The translations under genes were made by a program, and so were the position numbers. This document shows, piece by piece, positions 37,832-46,633 of a stretch of DNA of 64,000 nt. The stretch lies in the NCBI RefSeq assembly GCF_025151385.1, contig NZ_CP102287.1, positions 62,001 to 126,000 on the forward strand, given 5' to 3'. Below the pieces are notes generated by a model. That model did no database searches. It saw nothing but the letters and a program-made list of their open reading frames with translations, and had not been told where the DNA came from. Source of the stretch: Hoylesella buccalis ATCC 35310 (GTDB taxonomy: Bacteria; Bacteroidota; Bacteroidia; Bacteroidales; Bacteroidaceae). Position 1 is the stretch's first letter. Every line of letters begins with the position of its first letter.

Positions 37832-38662
37832 ATGAAAGACCCCAAAGTTAAAATATTTGTTGCTGCACATAAGCCAGCAGAATTATTAGGAGATGAATGC
37901 TATCAATTTATACATGTAGGAGCTTCATTACATCCAAATATAGCTATAAATAATGCCGTAAAAGACAACGACAATATCGATAATATTTCAAATAGGAATG
38001 GTATTTATTGTGAACTTACAGGATTATACCATATATGGAAGAATATTCATAATGTTGATTATGTTGGCTTGGTTCACTACAGAAGATACTTGGCGCACAA
38101 AAAAGTTGCATTGAATCCTCATAAAGTTATTTTATCGGAGCAAGAAATAGTCGAGTATATGAAACATTATGATGTGATAGTTAGTAATAAATCCAAAAAA
38201 CAAGGTGAGCGTAGTGGCTATTTTAGAATAAAAGAAGATATTCCAGAATTTTGCTTTTATCGATTTGTTAAACCTGCCATAATACAACTTTATCCTGAAT
38301 ATCTTGAAGAATTTGAAAAAGAATTTTATATTAATCGATTGTGTGCAGGCAATATTATAATTTGTAGTAAACAATTATTTGATGATTATTGTGAATGGCT
38401 GTTTAATATACTATTTTTAGTTGAAAAACAATTGGATGAAAGCTCATTTGGGATTGCTCCACGAGAATTGGGATATTTTTCTGAATATTTAATGAATGTG
38501 TGGATACGTAAAAACAAACTTAACGTACTTTATAAGCCTGTATTGTTTATAGAAGATACAAGTAAATGGACGCGAAAGTTACGCTTATTTATGAATCTTT
38601 GTGGACTAGAAAAATTCTCTTCATTATTAGATAATATTTATTTTAAGGTAAAGACTAAATGA
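37832..38662 (+). CDS. DUF4422-family glycosyltransferase-like protein
   Basis: 276 residues. VKIFVAAHKPAELLGDECYQ, IHVGASLH, then NGIYCELTGLYHIWKNIHNV and YVGLVHYRRYL are the hallmarks of the DUF4422 family, seen in many capsule and LPS loci and classed as glycosyltransferase-like. The start is the ATG at 37832, just after the GT8 stop; an in-frame TTG upstream lies within GT8. Its end overlaps the next GT2 start by four bases. Donor and acceptor are unknown. Confidence 0.85.
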   Translation: MKDPKVKIFVAAHKPAELLGDECYQFIHVGASLHPNIAINNAVKDNDNIDNISNRNGIYCELTGLYHIWKNIHNVDYVGLVHYRRYLAHKKVALNPHKVILSEQEIVEYMKHYDVIVSNKSKKQGERSGYFRIKEDIPEFCFYRFVKPAIIQLYPEYLEEFEKEFYINRLCAGNIIICSKQLFDDYCEWLFNILFLVEKQLDESSFGIAPRELGYFSEYLMNVWIRKNKLNVLYKPVLFIEDTSKWTRKLRLFMNLCGLEKFSSLLDNIYFKVKTK

Positions 38663-39633
38663 ATAAAGCAACCCCTCTCGTCTCTGTTATTATTCCTATA
38701 TATCAGGCAGACAAGACACTATGTAAGGCTTTGGATAGTGTATTAGGTCAGACTCTTACCGAGTTTGAGGTTATCCTGATAGATGATGGGAGTACAGATA
38801 ATTCAGGATATATTTGTGATGAATATGTACGCAAGGACAAGCGGGTAAAGGTTGTTCATCAATGCAACAAGGGTGTTTCTGCCGCACGACAATGCGGTAT
38901 AGAACGTGCAAGAGGTGAGTATTCCATACATGTGGATCCTGATGATTGGGTAGAACCAGAGATGTTGCAAGAACTTTATAGGTGTGCCAAAAGACATGAT
39001 ACAGATATGGTGATTTGTGATTTCTATATTAATAGTCCTGTTAAGCAAAGCTATATTAGGCAGAAACCGTCATCATTGGAAAGTAGGGTTGTACTTAAAG
39101 AAATATTTGATCATCTTATGGGATCTTGCTGTAATAAACTCATTAGAACAGCATGCTATCGTAAATATAATATTTCGTTTCCAAATGAAGTGTCGTTTTG
39201 TGAAGATGAATATGTTATTTGTTCACTTCTTAAGCATGATATCAAAGTGGATTATTTACCCAAAGCTTTTTATCATTATGTCAAAGATTCTGCGCAAGGC
39301 TCTCTTTCCAAACACTATAACAAGAATTCACTTCACAAAGATTTGCAATTAAGAGAACTTTATGCAACTCTTTTACAAGGAACTGGTGTTGAAGAGCATG
39401 CTTATCAACGTAAATCTGCTGCCATGGTTTCAAGAGCCTTCATTTTTGGTAAAGAAGTATTTACTTCTGCAGAGTTTCATGAAATATTTTATAGGTACAA
39501 AAATATTATTTTGGCTTCGCCATATTCTCTTTTTGAAAAGATACTTTTGTATGTCTCGATGCTTGGTTTTTATCAACCAACCATAAAAATAGTATCTGCT
39601 CTTATTCATTTCAAGCATAAACTTTTGTCGTGA
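38659..39633 (+). CDS. Family 2 glycosyltransferase
   Basis: 324 residues: LVSVIIPIYQADKTLCKALD then SVLGQTLTEFEVILIDDGST at the N-terminus, RGEYSIHVDPDDWVEPEMLQ near 90-109 with the DPDD metal site, and FCEDEYVICSLL near 182. This is an inverting GT-A enzyme. It is coupled by ATGA overlaps to the DUF4422 gene before it and by four bases to the polymerase gene after it. Confidence 0.93.
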   Translation: MNKATPLVSVIIPIYQADKTLCKALDSVLGQTLTEFEVILIDDGSTDNSGYICDEYVRKDKRVKVVHQCNKGVSAARQCGIERARGEYSIHVDPDDWVEPEMLQELYRCAKRHDTDMVICDFYINSPVKQSYIRQKPSSLESRVVLKEIFDHLMGSCCNKLIRTACYRKYNISFPNEVSFCEDEYVICSLLKHDIKVDYLPKAFYHYVKDSAQGSLSKHYNKNSLHKDLQLRELYATLLQGTGVEEHAYQRKSAAMVSRAFIFGKEVFTSAEFHEIFYRYKNIILASPYSLFEKILLYVSMLGFYQPTIKIVSALIHFKHKLLS

Positions 39634-40703
39634 TGGTTGTTCTTTTTGCTTTATTTTATTTGTTTTGCTTTGTACTGGTTATTCAGAATAAAGTAAAATA
39701 CCAGCATAAGGTTCTGATTTTGGCTCTGTGTGTACTTACATACGCCATTGGTGTCCGGACGGCATGGCCAGATGAGTTGGTGTATCAGATGGCTTTTGAT
39801 ATGGCACCACTGCCATGGGATTTCTCTTTCAATGCGAAACCATTTGGCTATGCCGAATCGGGATATTGGTTTTTGGCATCATGTGTCAAGGCAATAGTTG
39901 ATAATAGTCGATTTTATCTGTTCGTCATGGGTGGGCTATCCATGTTTTTGTTGTATAAGAATCTGCAAAGATATTCTGTGTTTGCTTTGATTGGGCTTTG
40001 TGTCTATATAGGTCGCTTTTTGCTTAATCGAGATTTTATACAGATGCGTTCTTCGTTAGCAATATTATTGGTTGTGCTTGGGGTAGACCTTATCAAAGAA
40101 CGAAAGATGTGGCATTATCTCTTGTTGGTTTTTGTGGCTTACCAGTTCCATCATATGGCTATTATCGGCTTACCACTTTATTTCCTTTGTCTGTTAAAAT
40201 TGAAAAAGAGCCACATCGTTATTGGATTGGTTCTGGCTTTTATTGTTTCTCAGGTAATGTTCTCTTCAATTGCCAATTTTGTTGAGGCGTATAGTGAAGA
40301 CTTGCAATATTCTACTTATACAGAGGGAATGTATGTGGATGAAGCGAAAGGACTTGCAAATCCTATGATTTATTTTCAAGTTGGCATTTTGTTGATGTTT
40401 ACATTTATGGAGGATAGGTTACGATGCTTTTCATCGTATTATGATGTATACCGCACGGGGTATTTTTATTCCACATTGTTTCTTATCATTTTCTGCAATT
40501 ATACAGCTCTTTCTGGTCGCACCTCAACGATGTTTGCCACCCTGGAAATCTTTATGCTCCCACTTATGGCAAAATCTCTTTCTATGAAATGGCGTATGAT
40601 TTTTTTACTGGCTTGTGGAGTTGTGTTTGTCTATTTCTTCCATGATAAGTATAGCAGTGCCATGATAATGATGAGAGGTGAACAAATATTGCAGCAATTA
40701 TAG
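39630..40703 (+). CDS. wzy: EpsG-family polysaccharide polymerase (Wzy-like)
   Basis: 357 residues with about ten hydrophobic segments. Early motifs (AIGVRTAWPDELVYQMAFDM near 40-59, YAESGYWFLASCVKAIVDNS near 75) and the central LNRDFIQMRSSLAILLVVLG then YQFHHMAIIGLPLYFL match the EpsG family, which joins flipped repeat units at the outer face of the inner membrane. The start is GTG at 39630 or ATG at 39633. This is the only polymerase candidate in the locus and fits with the Wzx flippase. Confidence 0.88.
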   Translation: MMVVLFALFYLFCFVLVIQNKVKYQHKVLILALCVLTYAIGVRTAWPDELVYQMAFDMAPLPWDFSFNAKPFGYAESGYWFLASCVKAIVDNSRFYLFVMGGLSMFLLYKNLQRYSVFALIGLCVYIGRFLLNRDFIQMRSSLAILLVVLGVDLIKERKMWHYLLLVFVAYQFHHMAIIGLPLYFLCLLKLKKSHIVIGLVLAFIVSQVMFSSIANFVEAYSEDLQYSTYTEGMYVDEAKGLANPMIYFQVGILLMFTFMEDRLRCFSSYYDVYRTGYFYSTLFLIIFCNYTALSGRTSTMFATLEIFMLPLMAKSLSMKWRMIFLLACGVVFVYFFHDKYSSAMIMMRGEQILQQL

Positions 40704-40731
40704 GCATTGTTTTTTTCGAAAAAATAAACTT

Positions 40732-41817
40732 ATGAAGATATTTATTGTCTGTAGCAGATTGTCGTATGGGGGTGCTGAGCGTGTGGGCGTAATGCTCGCT
40801 AATGGCTTGTCCGTTTCTCATAGCGTATATCTCATATCTAATACTTTGGAAGAGCCAACGTATGAGATAGAGAGTAGTGTACAGCTCTTGCCTTTATTTT
40901 CAAGTATATCTTCTAAAATTGAGAAGTGGGCAAGCACGTTGCCAAATATTCGTAAATACGCCAAAACTTATCGACCGGATGTAATTATTGGTATTATGGA
41001 AACATGCAGCTTGGTTGCGAAATTGGCTACGATAGGATTGAATATTCCTGTTATCATGACTGAGCATAATGCCTTTGAAAGACCCCAAAATACACCTCTT
41101 ACTAAATGGCAGATTATAACGAAATTCTATATAAATAAATTATATTGTTGTGTAACAATACTAACAGAGGCTGATAAAGAGTTCATAGGATTGCGTTTAA
41201 AGAATACGGTAGTTATGCCTAATCCTCTTTTCCTAACCCCTATTATTAACTTACCTGTAAAAGACAAGATTGTATTGGCTGCAGGAAGAATTGATGACTG
41301 GCATTATAAAGGTTTTGACATCTTGTTAAAGGCTTGGGGAACAATAGCCAAACAATATCCTGATTGGACTTTGGAAATTGCTGGAGAAGGGAAAAAAGAA
41401 GATTTAGAGTTGTTGCAGGATATTGTTCGGAAATCAGAAGTTGAAAATCAAGTAAAATTCTTGGGATATCAAAAAAATATTGTTGATAGATACAAGCAAT
41501 CGGCTATCCTTGTTTTAAGTAGTAGATACGAGGGCTTTGGATTGGTTCTCATTGAAGCTATGTCTCAGGGATGTGCTTGTGTGGCTTGCGATTTCAAAGG
41601 GCGGCAACGGGAGATTATTCGTAATGATTCTGAAGGGTTAATTTGTGTTCCAAACGATGTGGATGCATTAGCTTTAGCAATCAAAAAAATGATAGGTGAT
41701 GATATTTATCGACAAAAAGTTCAAGAAGCTGCCATTGAGCGTTCTAAATATTATACAATGGATAAGACGATAAAAAGATGGGAGGAATTGTTGAAAAAAG
41801 TAGTTAAACATTTTTAG
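40732..41817 (+). CDS. Family 4 glycosyltransferase
   Basis: 361 residues of a retaining GT-B enzyme. KIFIVCSRLSYGGAERVGVM at the N-terminus is the acceptor-side glycine-rich loop. Later, LAAGRIDDWHYKGFDILLKA near 181 and SSRYEGFGLVLIEAMSQGCA near 262 carry the donor-side E-x7-E motif. The ATG at 40732 fits the family start; the frame is open from 40678 within the polymerase gene. An IS4 copy lies 22 bp after the stop and leaves the gene intact. Confidence 0.93.
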   Translation: MKIFIVCSRLSYGGAERVGVMLANGLSVSHSVYLISNTLEEPTYEIESSVQLLPLFSSISSKIEKWASTLPNIRKYAKTYRPDVIIGIMETCSLVAKLATIGLNIPVIMTEHNAFERPQNTPLTKWQIITKFYINKLYCCVTILTEADKEFIGLRLKNTVVMPNPLFLTPIINLPVKDKIVLAAGRIDDWHYKGFDILLKAWGTIAKQYPDWTLEIAGEGKKEDLELLQDIVRKSEVENQVKFLGYQKNIVDRYKQSAILVLSSRYEGFGLVLIEAMSQGCACVACDFKGRQREIIRNDSEGLICVPNDVDALALAIKKMIGDDIYRQKVQEAAIERSKYYTMDKTIKRWEELLKKVVKHF

Positions 41818-41839
41818 ACAAACACTATATAATATCTTA

Positions 41840-43197
41840 CACTACTGTCCACGAAAACCCTTTAACATTTCAAAAAGTAACAAATTGATAGTTACCCATC
41901 AAAATTGAGGCAGAGCTGCAGGTTTTTTCCTTCAGTAAATTCTTCCTCTTTCTGTTCAATGAGCAAGTCACACAATGGCATTTTTGTCAACAATGCCGTG
42001 CTTAAAATTCTTAGAACATCATAGGTTTGAAGCTTTAGCCCCATACATTCTTGTACGATAACGACAAGACAATATGCAATGATAGCTGCATAGATTTGTA
42101 TTTTTACAGCATTCTCCGAGGTTCCATAAAACTCTTTGATGCGCAGATGTTGCTTCAGCCATTTGAAGAACAGTTCTACTCTCCATCTGTATTTGTAAAG
42201 CATAGCAACCTGTTCCGCTGTAATTTCAAAATTGTTCGTGTAAAATACAAATGTCCTATTACCATCATAGTCATAGAATACCACTCGTCGAAGTTTATTT
42301 GGATATTGCTTCTTAGTCTTGTATCCCTTGAAACGTATAATTTGGTCAGCCATAATTCCAGATGAAGGGTTGTTGTATTCTTTATCCTCTATGACCTCAA
42401 ACGGCATTTTATGCTTCTCTCTCACGACAAAGTAAGCTTCTGCTCCTTCTATTATATAAAGTTTCCTAGTTGCCATATACGCTCTGTCAAATATATAGAA
42501 ACTCTCTTTCTCATAGGGAATTAGCTCCATCACTTGAGAATCGTGAACTGAAGCGTCTGTAATGACAGAAAATGTCGGAATGTCTGTCTTCACGTCATAC
42601 AGTTCATGCAATTTCACTCCTCCTTTCCCATGATGCAGTTTAGTCCACCAGTATACAGAAAGGCACAATGATATTGTTGAGGAGTCAAACGCATAGACAT
42701 TGTTCGATATGAAGAAGTCCTTGACGACTCCTCGTTTCTCTCTTGCTATGGAAACCATCTTGTCTGCAAACTCTTGGAATATCTTGACTTCGCGTATTTC
42801 ATTGGCCTTGCTCAAATTGCTTCTACTGACATTCTTTCCAAAACCAAGATGGTGGAACGCTGACTTGAACGGAGTGATGGTTACAATAAGGTCTCGTAAT
42901 CCCTCACGATTAGACAACTGACCAAATAGAAGAACCATCAGATGATTCCAACAAGTGAAACTCTTCACATATTTATTACCTTCATACTTTTTTATCAACC
43001 ATTTGAAATGGTCTGTCGGCAGAAAGTCGCACAGCTGTGAAAATACGTATCGACCTTTGTTCATAAGTATCTGCTTTCAAATTGTAATTTGTGGCAAAGA
43101 TACTCTTTTCAAAAGTAGGGAGTCTATTTTATCTCCTACAAGCTTGTATTTATAGGCGTTTCAAGAGATTATTAAAAGATTTTCGTGGACAGTAGTG
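41840..43197 (-). mobile_element. IS4-family insertion sequence, copy 2 (inverted)
   Basis: 1,358 bp, same ends as copy 1. The 9-bp target duplication AATATCTTA lies at 41831-41839 and 43198-43206. It sits between two complete genes. Because this duplication differs from that of copy 1 and each pair is intact, the two elements inserted separately. The 246 bp from 43198 to the TupA-like gene are AT-rich with no recognisable gene. Confidence 0.95.
41892..43064 (-). CDS. IS4-family transposase (DUF4372 type), copy 2
   Basis: 390 residues, identical in sequence to the transposase at 32331, including the FDSSTISLCL, FSVITDASVHDSQVMEL and YKYRWRVELFFKWLKQHL segments. The lack of any difference points to recent transposition within this genome. 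Confidence 0.95.
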   Translation of the reverse strand: MNKGRYVFSQLCDFLPTDHFKWLIKKYEGNKYVKSFTCWNHLMVLLFGQLSNREGLRDLIVTITPFKSAFHHLGFGKNVSRSNLSKANEIREVKIFQEFADKMVSIAREKRGVVKDFFISNNVYAFDSSTISLCLSVYWWTKLHHGKGGVKLHELYDVKTDIPTFSVITDASVHDSQVMELIPYEKESFYIFDRAYMATRKLYIIEGAEAYFVVREKHKMPFEVIEDKEYNNPSSGIMADQIIRFKGYKTKKQYPNKLRRVVFYDYDGNRTFVFYTNNFEITAEQVAMLYKYRWRVELFFKWLKQHLRIKEFYGTSENAVKIQIYAAIIAYCLVVIVQECMGLKLQTYDVLRILSTALLTKMPLCDLLIEQKEEEFTEGKNLQLCLNFDG

Positions 43198-43443
43198 AAT
43201 ATCTTATGATACGAATTCACATCTTAGGCGACTTTGTTTCTATCGGTGAGGGAATTAAGGCCGTATAAAATAATACTGCGGTATCGGAGAATATGGTGGA
43301 ATCTTTCCGCCAATCATTTCTCGTAGCCTAACTACTTAAAGCATATATAGGTTTTTTATTTAATCACGCAACAATTTTATTGATAATACACATTTCTAAT
43401 AAAAAAAGATATAATTATAACAGAGCATTTAATTAGATTTAGA

Positions 43444-44409
43444 ATGAAAATAAAAGAGACATTATTTTATAACAACTTAAAGCGTTGTTATTTCCGTATG
43501 AGAGCCTTTCTTATACCCAAAAGGATGTATGCACATATTAAATATTATGTCCTGTATCATACGAAATTAAGTATTGATAACCCACAAACGTTTGACGAGA
43601 AAATTTGGTGGTTGAAACTTCATTATTTCAATCCTCTTATGACCATTTGTACGGATAAATATTTGGTAAGAAAATATGTTGAGAAATGTGGCTTACGCGA
43701 TATCTTAAATGAGTGTTATGCGAGTTTTACAAGTGTAGATGATATAGACATAGAAAAGCTACCGAATGAATTCTTTTTGAAGTGCAATCATCTTTCAGGT
43801 GGGAATATAATTTGTACGAAAGATAATTTCGATAAAGAAAAAATAAAAAAAATATTTAGACCTTTACTTCGTAATAACTTTTATTATTATGGTTTTGAAT
43901 ATAATTATAAGTATATAAAGCCTCAAATCGTAATTGAAAAAATCTTAAGACCACTTGACGGAGGCTCTCTTTTGGATTATAAATTTATGTGCTTTGCTGG
44001 CGTTCCAAAACTTTTATTCTTAGATATTGGCGCTTGTGACAAAGACGGAGGACATTCAGAGCATTATTATAGAAATGTGTATGATATGCAATTTAATTTG
44101 CTTGAAATAAAAGAAACTCGTGAAAACTTTCTTGATAATTCAATTAAAAAGCCCAAGAATTTTGATTATATGGTAGAATGTGCAAAAATTCTTTCAAAGC
44201 CATTTCCTCACTGTAGAGTTGATTTGTATAATGTAGATGGAAAAGTGTATTTTGGAGAAATTACGTTTTTTCATGGGTCTGGTTATAATCATATTGAACC
44301 GCATAAGGCGGATTTGGAAATTGGAAGTTGGATACCTTTAGATAAAAGTTATCATATAAAATATGGGTTGGAAGAAGTTGAAAAAGCATTCTTAAAACTT
44401 ACTTCGTAA
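43444..44409 (+). CDS. TupA-like ATP-grasp protein
   Basis: 321 residues: KRMYAHIKYYVLYHTKLSID, NPQTFDEKIWWLKLHYFNPL, CTDKYLVRKYVEKCGL, FFLKCNHLSGGNIICTKDN and PQIVIEKILRPLDGGSLLDY then KFMCFAG match the TupA-like ATP-grasp family, found in teichuronopeptide and capsule clusters. ATP-grasp enzymes often form amide bonds, for example adding an amino acid to a uronic acid. The locus makes UDP-GlcA and UDP-GalA, so amidation of a uronic acid is a reasonable but untested idea. Confidence 0.88.
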   Translation: MKIKETLFYNNLKRCYFRMRAFLIPKRMYAHIKYYVLYHTKLSIDNPQTFDEKIWWLKLHYFNPLMTICTDKYLVRKYVEKCGLRDILNECYASFTSVDDIDIEKLPNEFFLKCNHLSGGNIICTKDNFDKEKIKKIFRPLLRNNFYYYGFEYNYKYIKPQIVIEKILRPLDGGSLLDYKFMCFAGVPKLLFLDIGACDKDGGHSEHYYRNVYDMQFNLLEIKETRENFLDNSIKKPKNFDYMVECAKILSKPFPHCRVDLYNVDGKVYFGEITFFHGSGYNHIEPHKADLEIGSWIPLDKSYHIKYGLEEVEKAFLKLTS

Positions 44410-44525
44410 TATATAATAAATAGGTGAATTTGTTGTAGTAAATTCTGATACGGATATAAAAATAAACCGCATACATCCATGCTTGTCCGCTGAAAAAAAC
44501 AATCTCTTACAATAATGTGTGTGTA

Positions 44526-44596
44526 GCATCGGAGTTTCACGGACTGCCACAGAATATTAAAAATCCGTGTATATCTGTGTTTATCCGTTGCAAAAA
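44526..44596 (+). repeat. GCATCGGAG repeat, outlying partial copy
   Basis: Begins GCATCGGAGTTTCACGGACT and ends near CCGTTGCAAAAAT, matching the ~103-bp repeats around the GxxExxY gene 1 kb downstream. A further degenerate piece (CTTGTCCGCTG) lies just before it at about 44482. Confidence 0.8.
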
Positions 44597-44633
44597 TAAA
44601 TTGATGTGCTTTTAAGTACTTGCTTTTTACAAC

Positions 44634-45518
44634 ATGCCCCTTGTTACAGTTTTTACTTCCACATATAATCGTGCTTATTCATTGCCAAGATTGTATGAGA
44701 GTTTAATACACCAGACCTACACAGATTTTGAATGGTTGGTTATTGACGACGGCAGTATAGACGATACAAAAAGATTGGTACAGCAGTGGGCACAGGAGCA
44801 GAAGATAACGATACGGTATTATTATCAAGCGAATGGTGGCAAGCACAGAGCAATCAATCGTGGAGTAGAGCTGGCACATGGTGAGTTGTTCTTTATCATT
44901 GATAGTGATGACTACCTTCCCACCGACAGCCTTGCTGTGTTGGTTGACTATTATCAGCAAATAAAAGACAACAACAGGTTTGCTGGCGTTGCAGGTATGC
45001 GGACATACTCTCATGGCGAACGGATTTGTAAACGATTCACTACCGATGTATTGGATGATGACAGTGTAACGTTTCGGCAGAAACATAAAATGCGTGGCGA
45101 TATTGCCGAAGCTTTCAAGACGGATGTACTGCGTAAGTATCCTTTTCCAGAATTTATTGGCGAGAAGTTCGTTACCGAGGATGTGGTGTTTAATGAGATA
45201 GCCAAAACGTATTTGTTGAGACATTTTAATGCCAACATTTATATTTGCCAGTATTTAGAGGACGGATTATCACATCATCTTCGACAGCTACATCGCCAGT
45301 CGCCACAAGGAACCATGCTGTATTATTCGCATCAGATATGTGATGAACGCTTTGGTGTGCAGCGACATGTGCTTGATGCCATTAGCTTTTGGAGATACCT
45401 TGTTTGTTATCATGGCAAGAAGCCGCGGCTTCCTTGGTGGTGCTACCTACTTAAACCTGTTGGTTACCTTTTCTACCTGTACGATGTTCTGAAGCGACAG
45501 AAGGCTGAGGAGGATTAA
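44634..45518 (+). CDS. Family 2 glycosyltransferase
   Basis: 294 residues: PLVTVFTSTYNRAYSLPRLY, FEWLVIDDGSIDDTKRLVQQ, GGKHRAINRGVELAHGELFF then IIDSDDYLP near 90 (DSDD metal site), and FVTEDVVFNEIAKTYLLRHF near 180. A standard inverting GT-A enzyme. It is bracketed on both sides by the GCATCGGAG repeats, so it could have been carried or exchanged between them. Confidence 0.92.
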   Translation: MPLVTVFTSTYNRAYSLPRLYESLIHQTYTDFEWLVIDDGSIDDTKRLVQQWAQEQKITIRYYYQANGGKHRAINRGVELAHGELFFIIDSDDYLPTDSLAVLVDYYQQIKDNNRFAGVAGMRTYSHGERICKRFTTDVLDDDSVTFRQKHKMRGDIAEAFKTDVLRKYPFPEFIGEKFVTEDVVFNEIAKTYLLRHFNANIYICQYLEDGLSHHLRQLHRQSPQGTMLYYSHQICDERFGVQRHVLDAISFWRYLVCYHGKKPRLPWWCYLLKPVGYLFYLYDVLKRQKAEED

Positions 45519-45550
45519 CCCCGTGCTTGCCTGTTGTTATACTGTATGTC

Positions 45551-45745
45551 GCATCGGAGTTTCACGGACTGACACGGAATAATATAAAATCAGTGAATTT
45601 CCGTGCCTATCCGTTGCGAAAAGAATACTTATCTGTTTCAATAGAGTGTTTAGCATCGGAGTTTTACGGATTGACACGGAAAAAATTAATCCGAGTGGAT
45701 CCGTGTTTGTCCGTTACAAAAATACCTATCCGTTGCGTAAATAAG
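45551..45745 (+). repeat. GCATCGGAG repeats upstream of the GxxExxY gene (two units)
   Basis: Two units start at 45551 and 45653, 102 bp apart. Each holds GCATCGGAGTTT, then CACGGA-type boxes, an AT-rich centre, CCGTG boxes and CCGTTGC-type ends. The CACGGA and TCCGTG boxes within a unit are complementary, so each can fold on itself. The second unit ends 20 bp before the GxxExxY start. Confidence 0.85.
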
Positions 45746-45764
45746 AATCTAAAAATCTGGTTAT

Positions 45765-46169
45765 ATGCTACTTTATAGGGACATAACAGATAAAATAATT
45801 GAGGCTTTTTATGAGGTTTGTCATAACTTGGCAATCGAGTATGCCGAAAAGGTGTACGAACGCGCATTCGTTTATGAATTGAAGCAACGAGGATTACTTG
45901 TTGCTGAACAAGTGCCGTTGCAGGTGACCTATAAAGAAAAGTTGATTGTTGGTGACTTTGTGGCAGACATAATCGTAAACGATGTGATTATTTTGGAGCT
46001 AAAGGCGGTGACAACTATTACTAACGAGCATGTGGCACAACTTATCAACTATCTCACAACAACTAAAAAGCAAGTTGGTTTTGTGTTTAATTTCTGTGGT
46101 GATAGAAAATTTGTTAGGCGTATAGGTCCAGTGGTTTGTGATTTTGATCATCGGATTAACAGGGAATAA
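45765..46169 (+). CDS. GxxExxY-family protein (PD-(D/E)XK-like)
   Basis: 134 residues: YRDITDKIIEAFYEVCHNLA then IEYAEKVYERAFVYELKQRG at the N-terminus, where the E-x2-Y core of the family lies; VGDFVADIIVNDVIILELKA near 64-83, a good PD-(D/E)XK pattern with D, E and K (D70, E81, K83 approximately); and HVAQLINYLTTTKKQVGFVF near 94. Family members are small nuclease-like proteins of unknown role, frequent in environmental and gut bacteria. The gene sits exactly between repeat units on both sides and is unrelated to sugar metabolism. Confidence 0.82.
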   Translation: MLLYRDITDKIIEAFYEVCHNLAIEYAEKVYERAFVYELKQRGLLVAEQVPLQVTYKEKLIVGDFVADIIVNDVIILELKAVTTITNEHVAQLINYLTTTKKQVGFVFNFCGDRKFVRRIGPVVCDFDHRINRE

Positions 46170-46173
46170 GATA

Positions 46174-46410
46174 AATCCGTGTACTTCCGTGCCTATCCGT
46201 TACAAAAATAGTTAAGCATCGGAGTTTCACGGATTGACACAGAATATTATAAAATCCGTGAATTTCCGTGCCTATCCGTTGCAAAAAGAATACTTGTCCG
46301 TTGCAATAAAGAGTGTTAAGCATCGGAGTTTCTCGGACTGACACGGAATATTATAAAATCCGTGAATTTCCGTGTTCATCCGTTGCAAAAAAAATATCAA
46401 TCCGTTGCGA
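46174..46410 (+). repeat. GCATCGGAG repeats downstream of the GxxExxY gene
   Basis: A half unit at 46174-46210 is followed by full units at 46216 and 46320, 104 bp apart. In the 46216 unit, TTCACGGATT (46226-46235) pairs perfectly with AATCCGTGAA (46253-46262), a 10-bp stem with a 17-base loop. Base changes between units lie mostly at the edges of the boxes. Confidence 0.85.
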
Positions 46411-46450
46411 AAGCTACTTATAAAAGTGTGATAGCAATTTTATTAGAATC

Positions 46451-46633
46451 ATGTTAGTAAATTCTTTCATTTTTTTGTTATTCTTTATAACCGTGTTGCT
46501 GTTGTACTTCTCCATTGCGGGACGGAAAAGTCAGTGGCAGAATATGTGTCTTCTTAATCGACAAGGTGCGGTGTTGTTTTCACAAATCATCGTTGACCAT
46601 ATCCGTCAGTCAATGAAAAAAGCAAGTCAATGA
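46451..46633 (+). pseudogene. Remnant of an MBOAT-family acyltransferase
   Basis: 60 residues. The first 35 (MLVNSFIFLLFFITVLLLYF then SIAGRKSQWQNMCLL) match the N-terminal membrane segment of AlgI/DltB-like MBOAT proteins, which are normally over 400 residues. The rest (NRQGAVLFSQIIVDHIRQSM) does not continue the family and probably comes from another gene end. The stop overlaps the next gene's ATG by four bases. It could be expressed as a small membrane protein, but a deletion remnant seems more likely. Confidence 0.5.

Noticed and set aside
32198..43197. Composite transposon made of two inverted IS4 copies carrying the wzy segment
   Set aside because: Each IS has its own matching 9-bp duplication (ATTCTATTT and AATATCTTA). 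A composite unit would show one duplication at its outer ends only, so these are separate insertions.
43206..43268. Short frame MIRIHILGDFVSIGEGIKAV as a hexapeptide acetyltransferase fragment
   Set aside because: Only 20 residues, no clear hexapeptide repeat, and no continuation in other frames.
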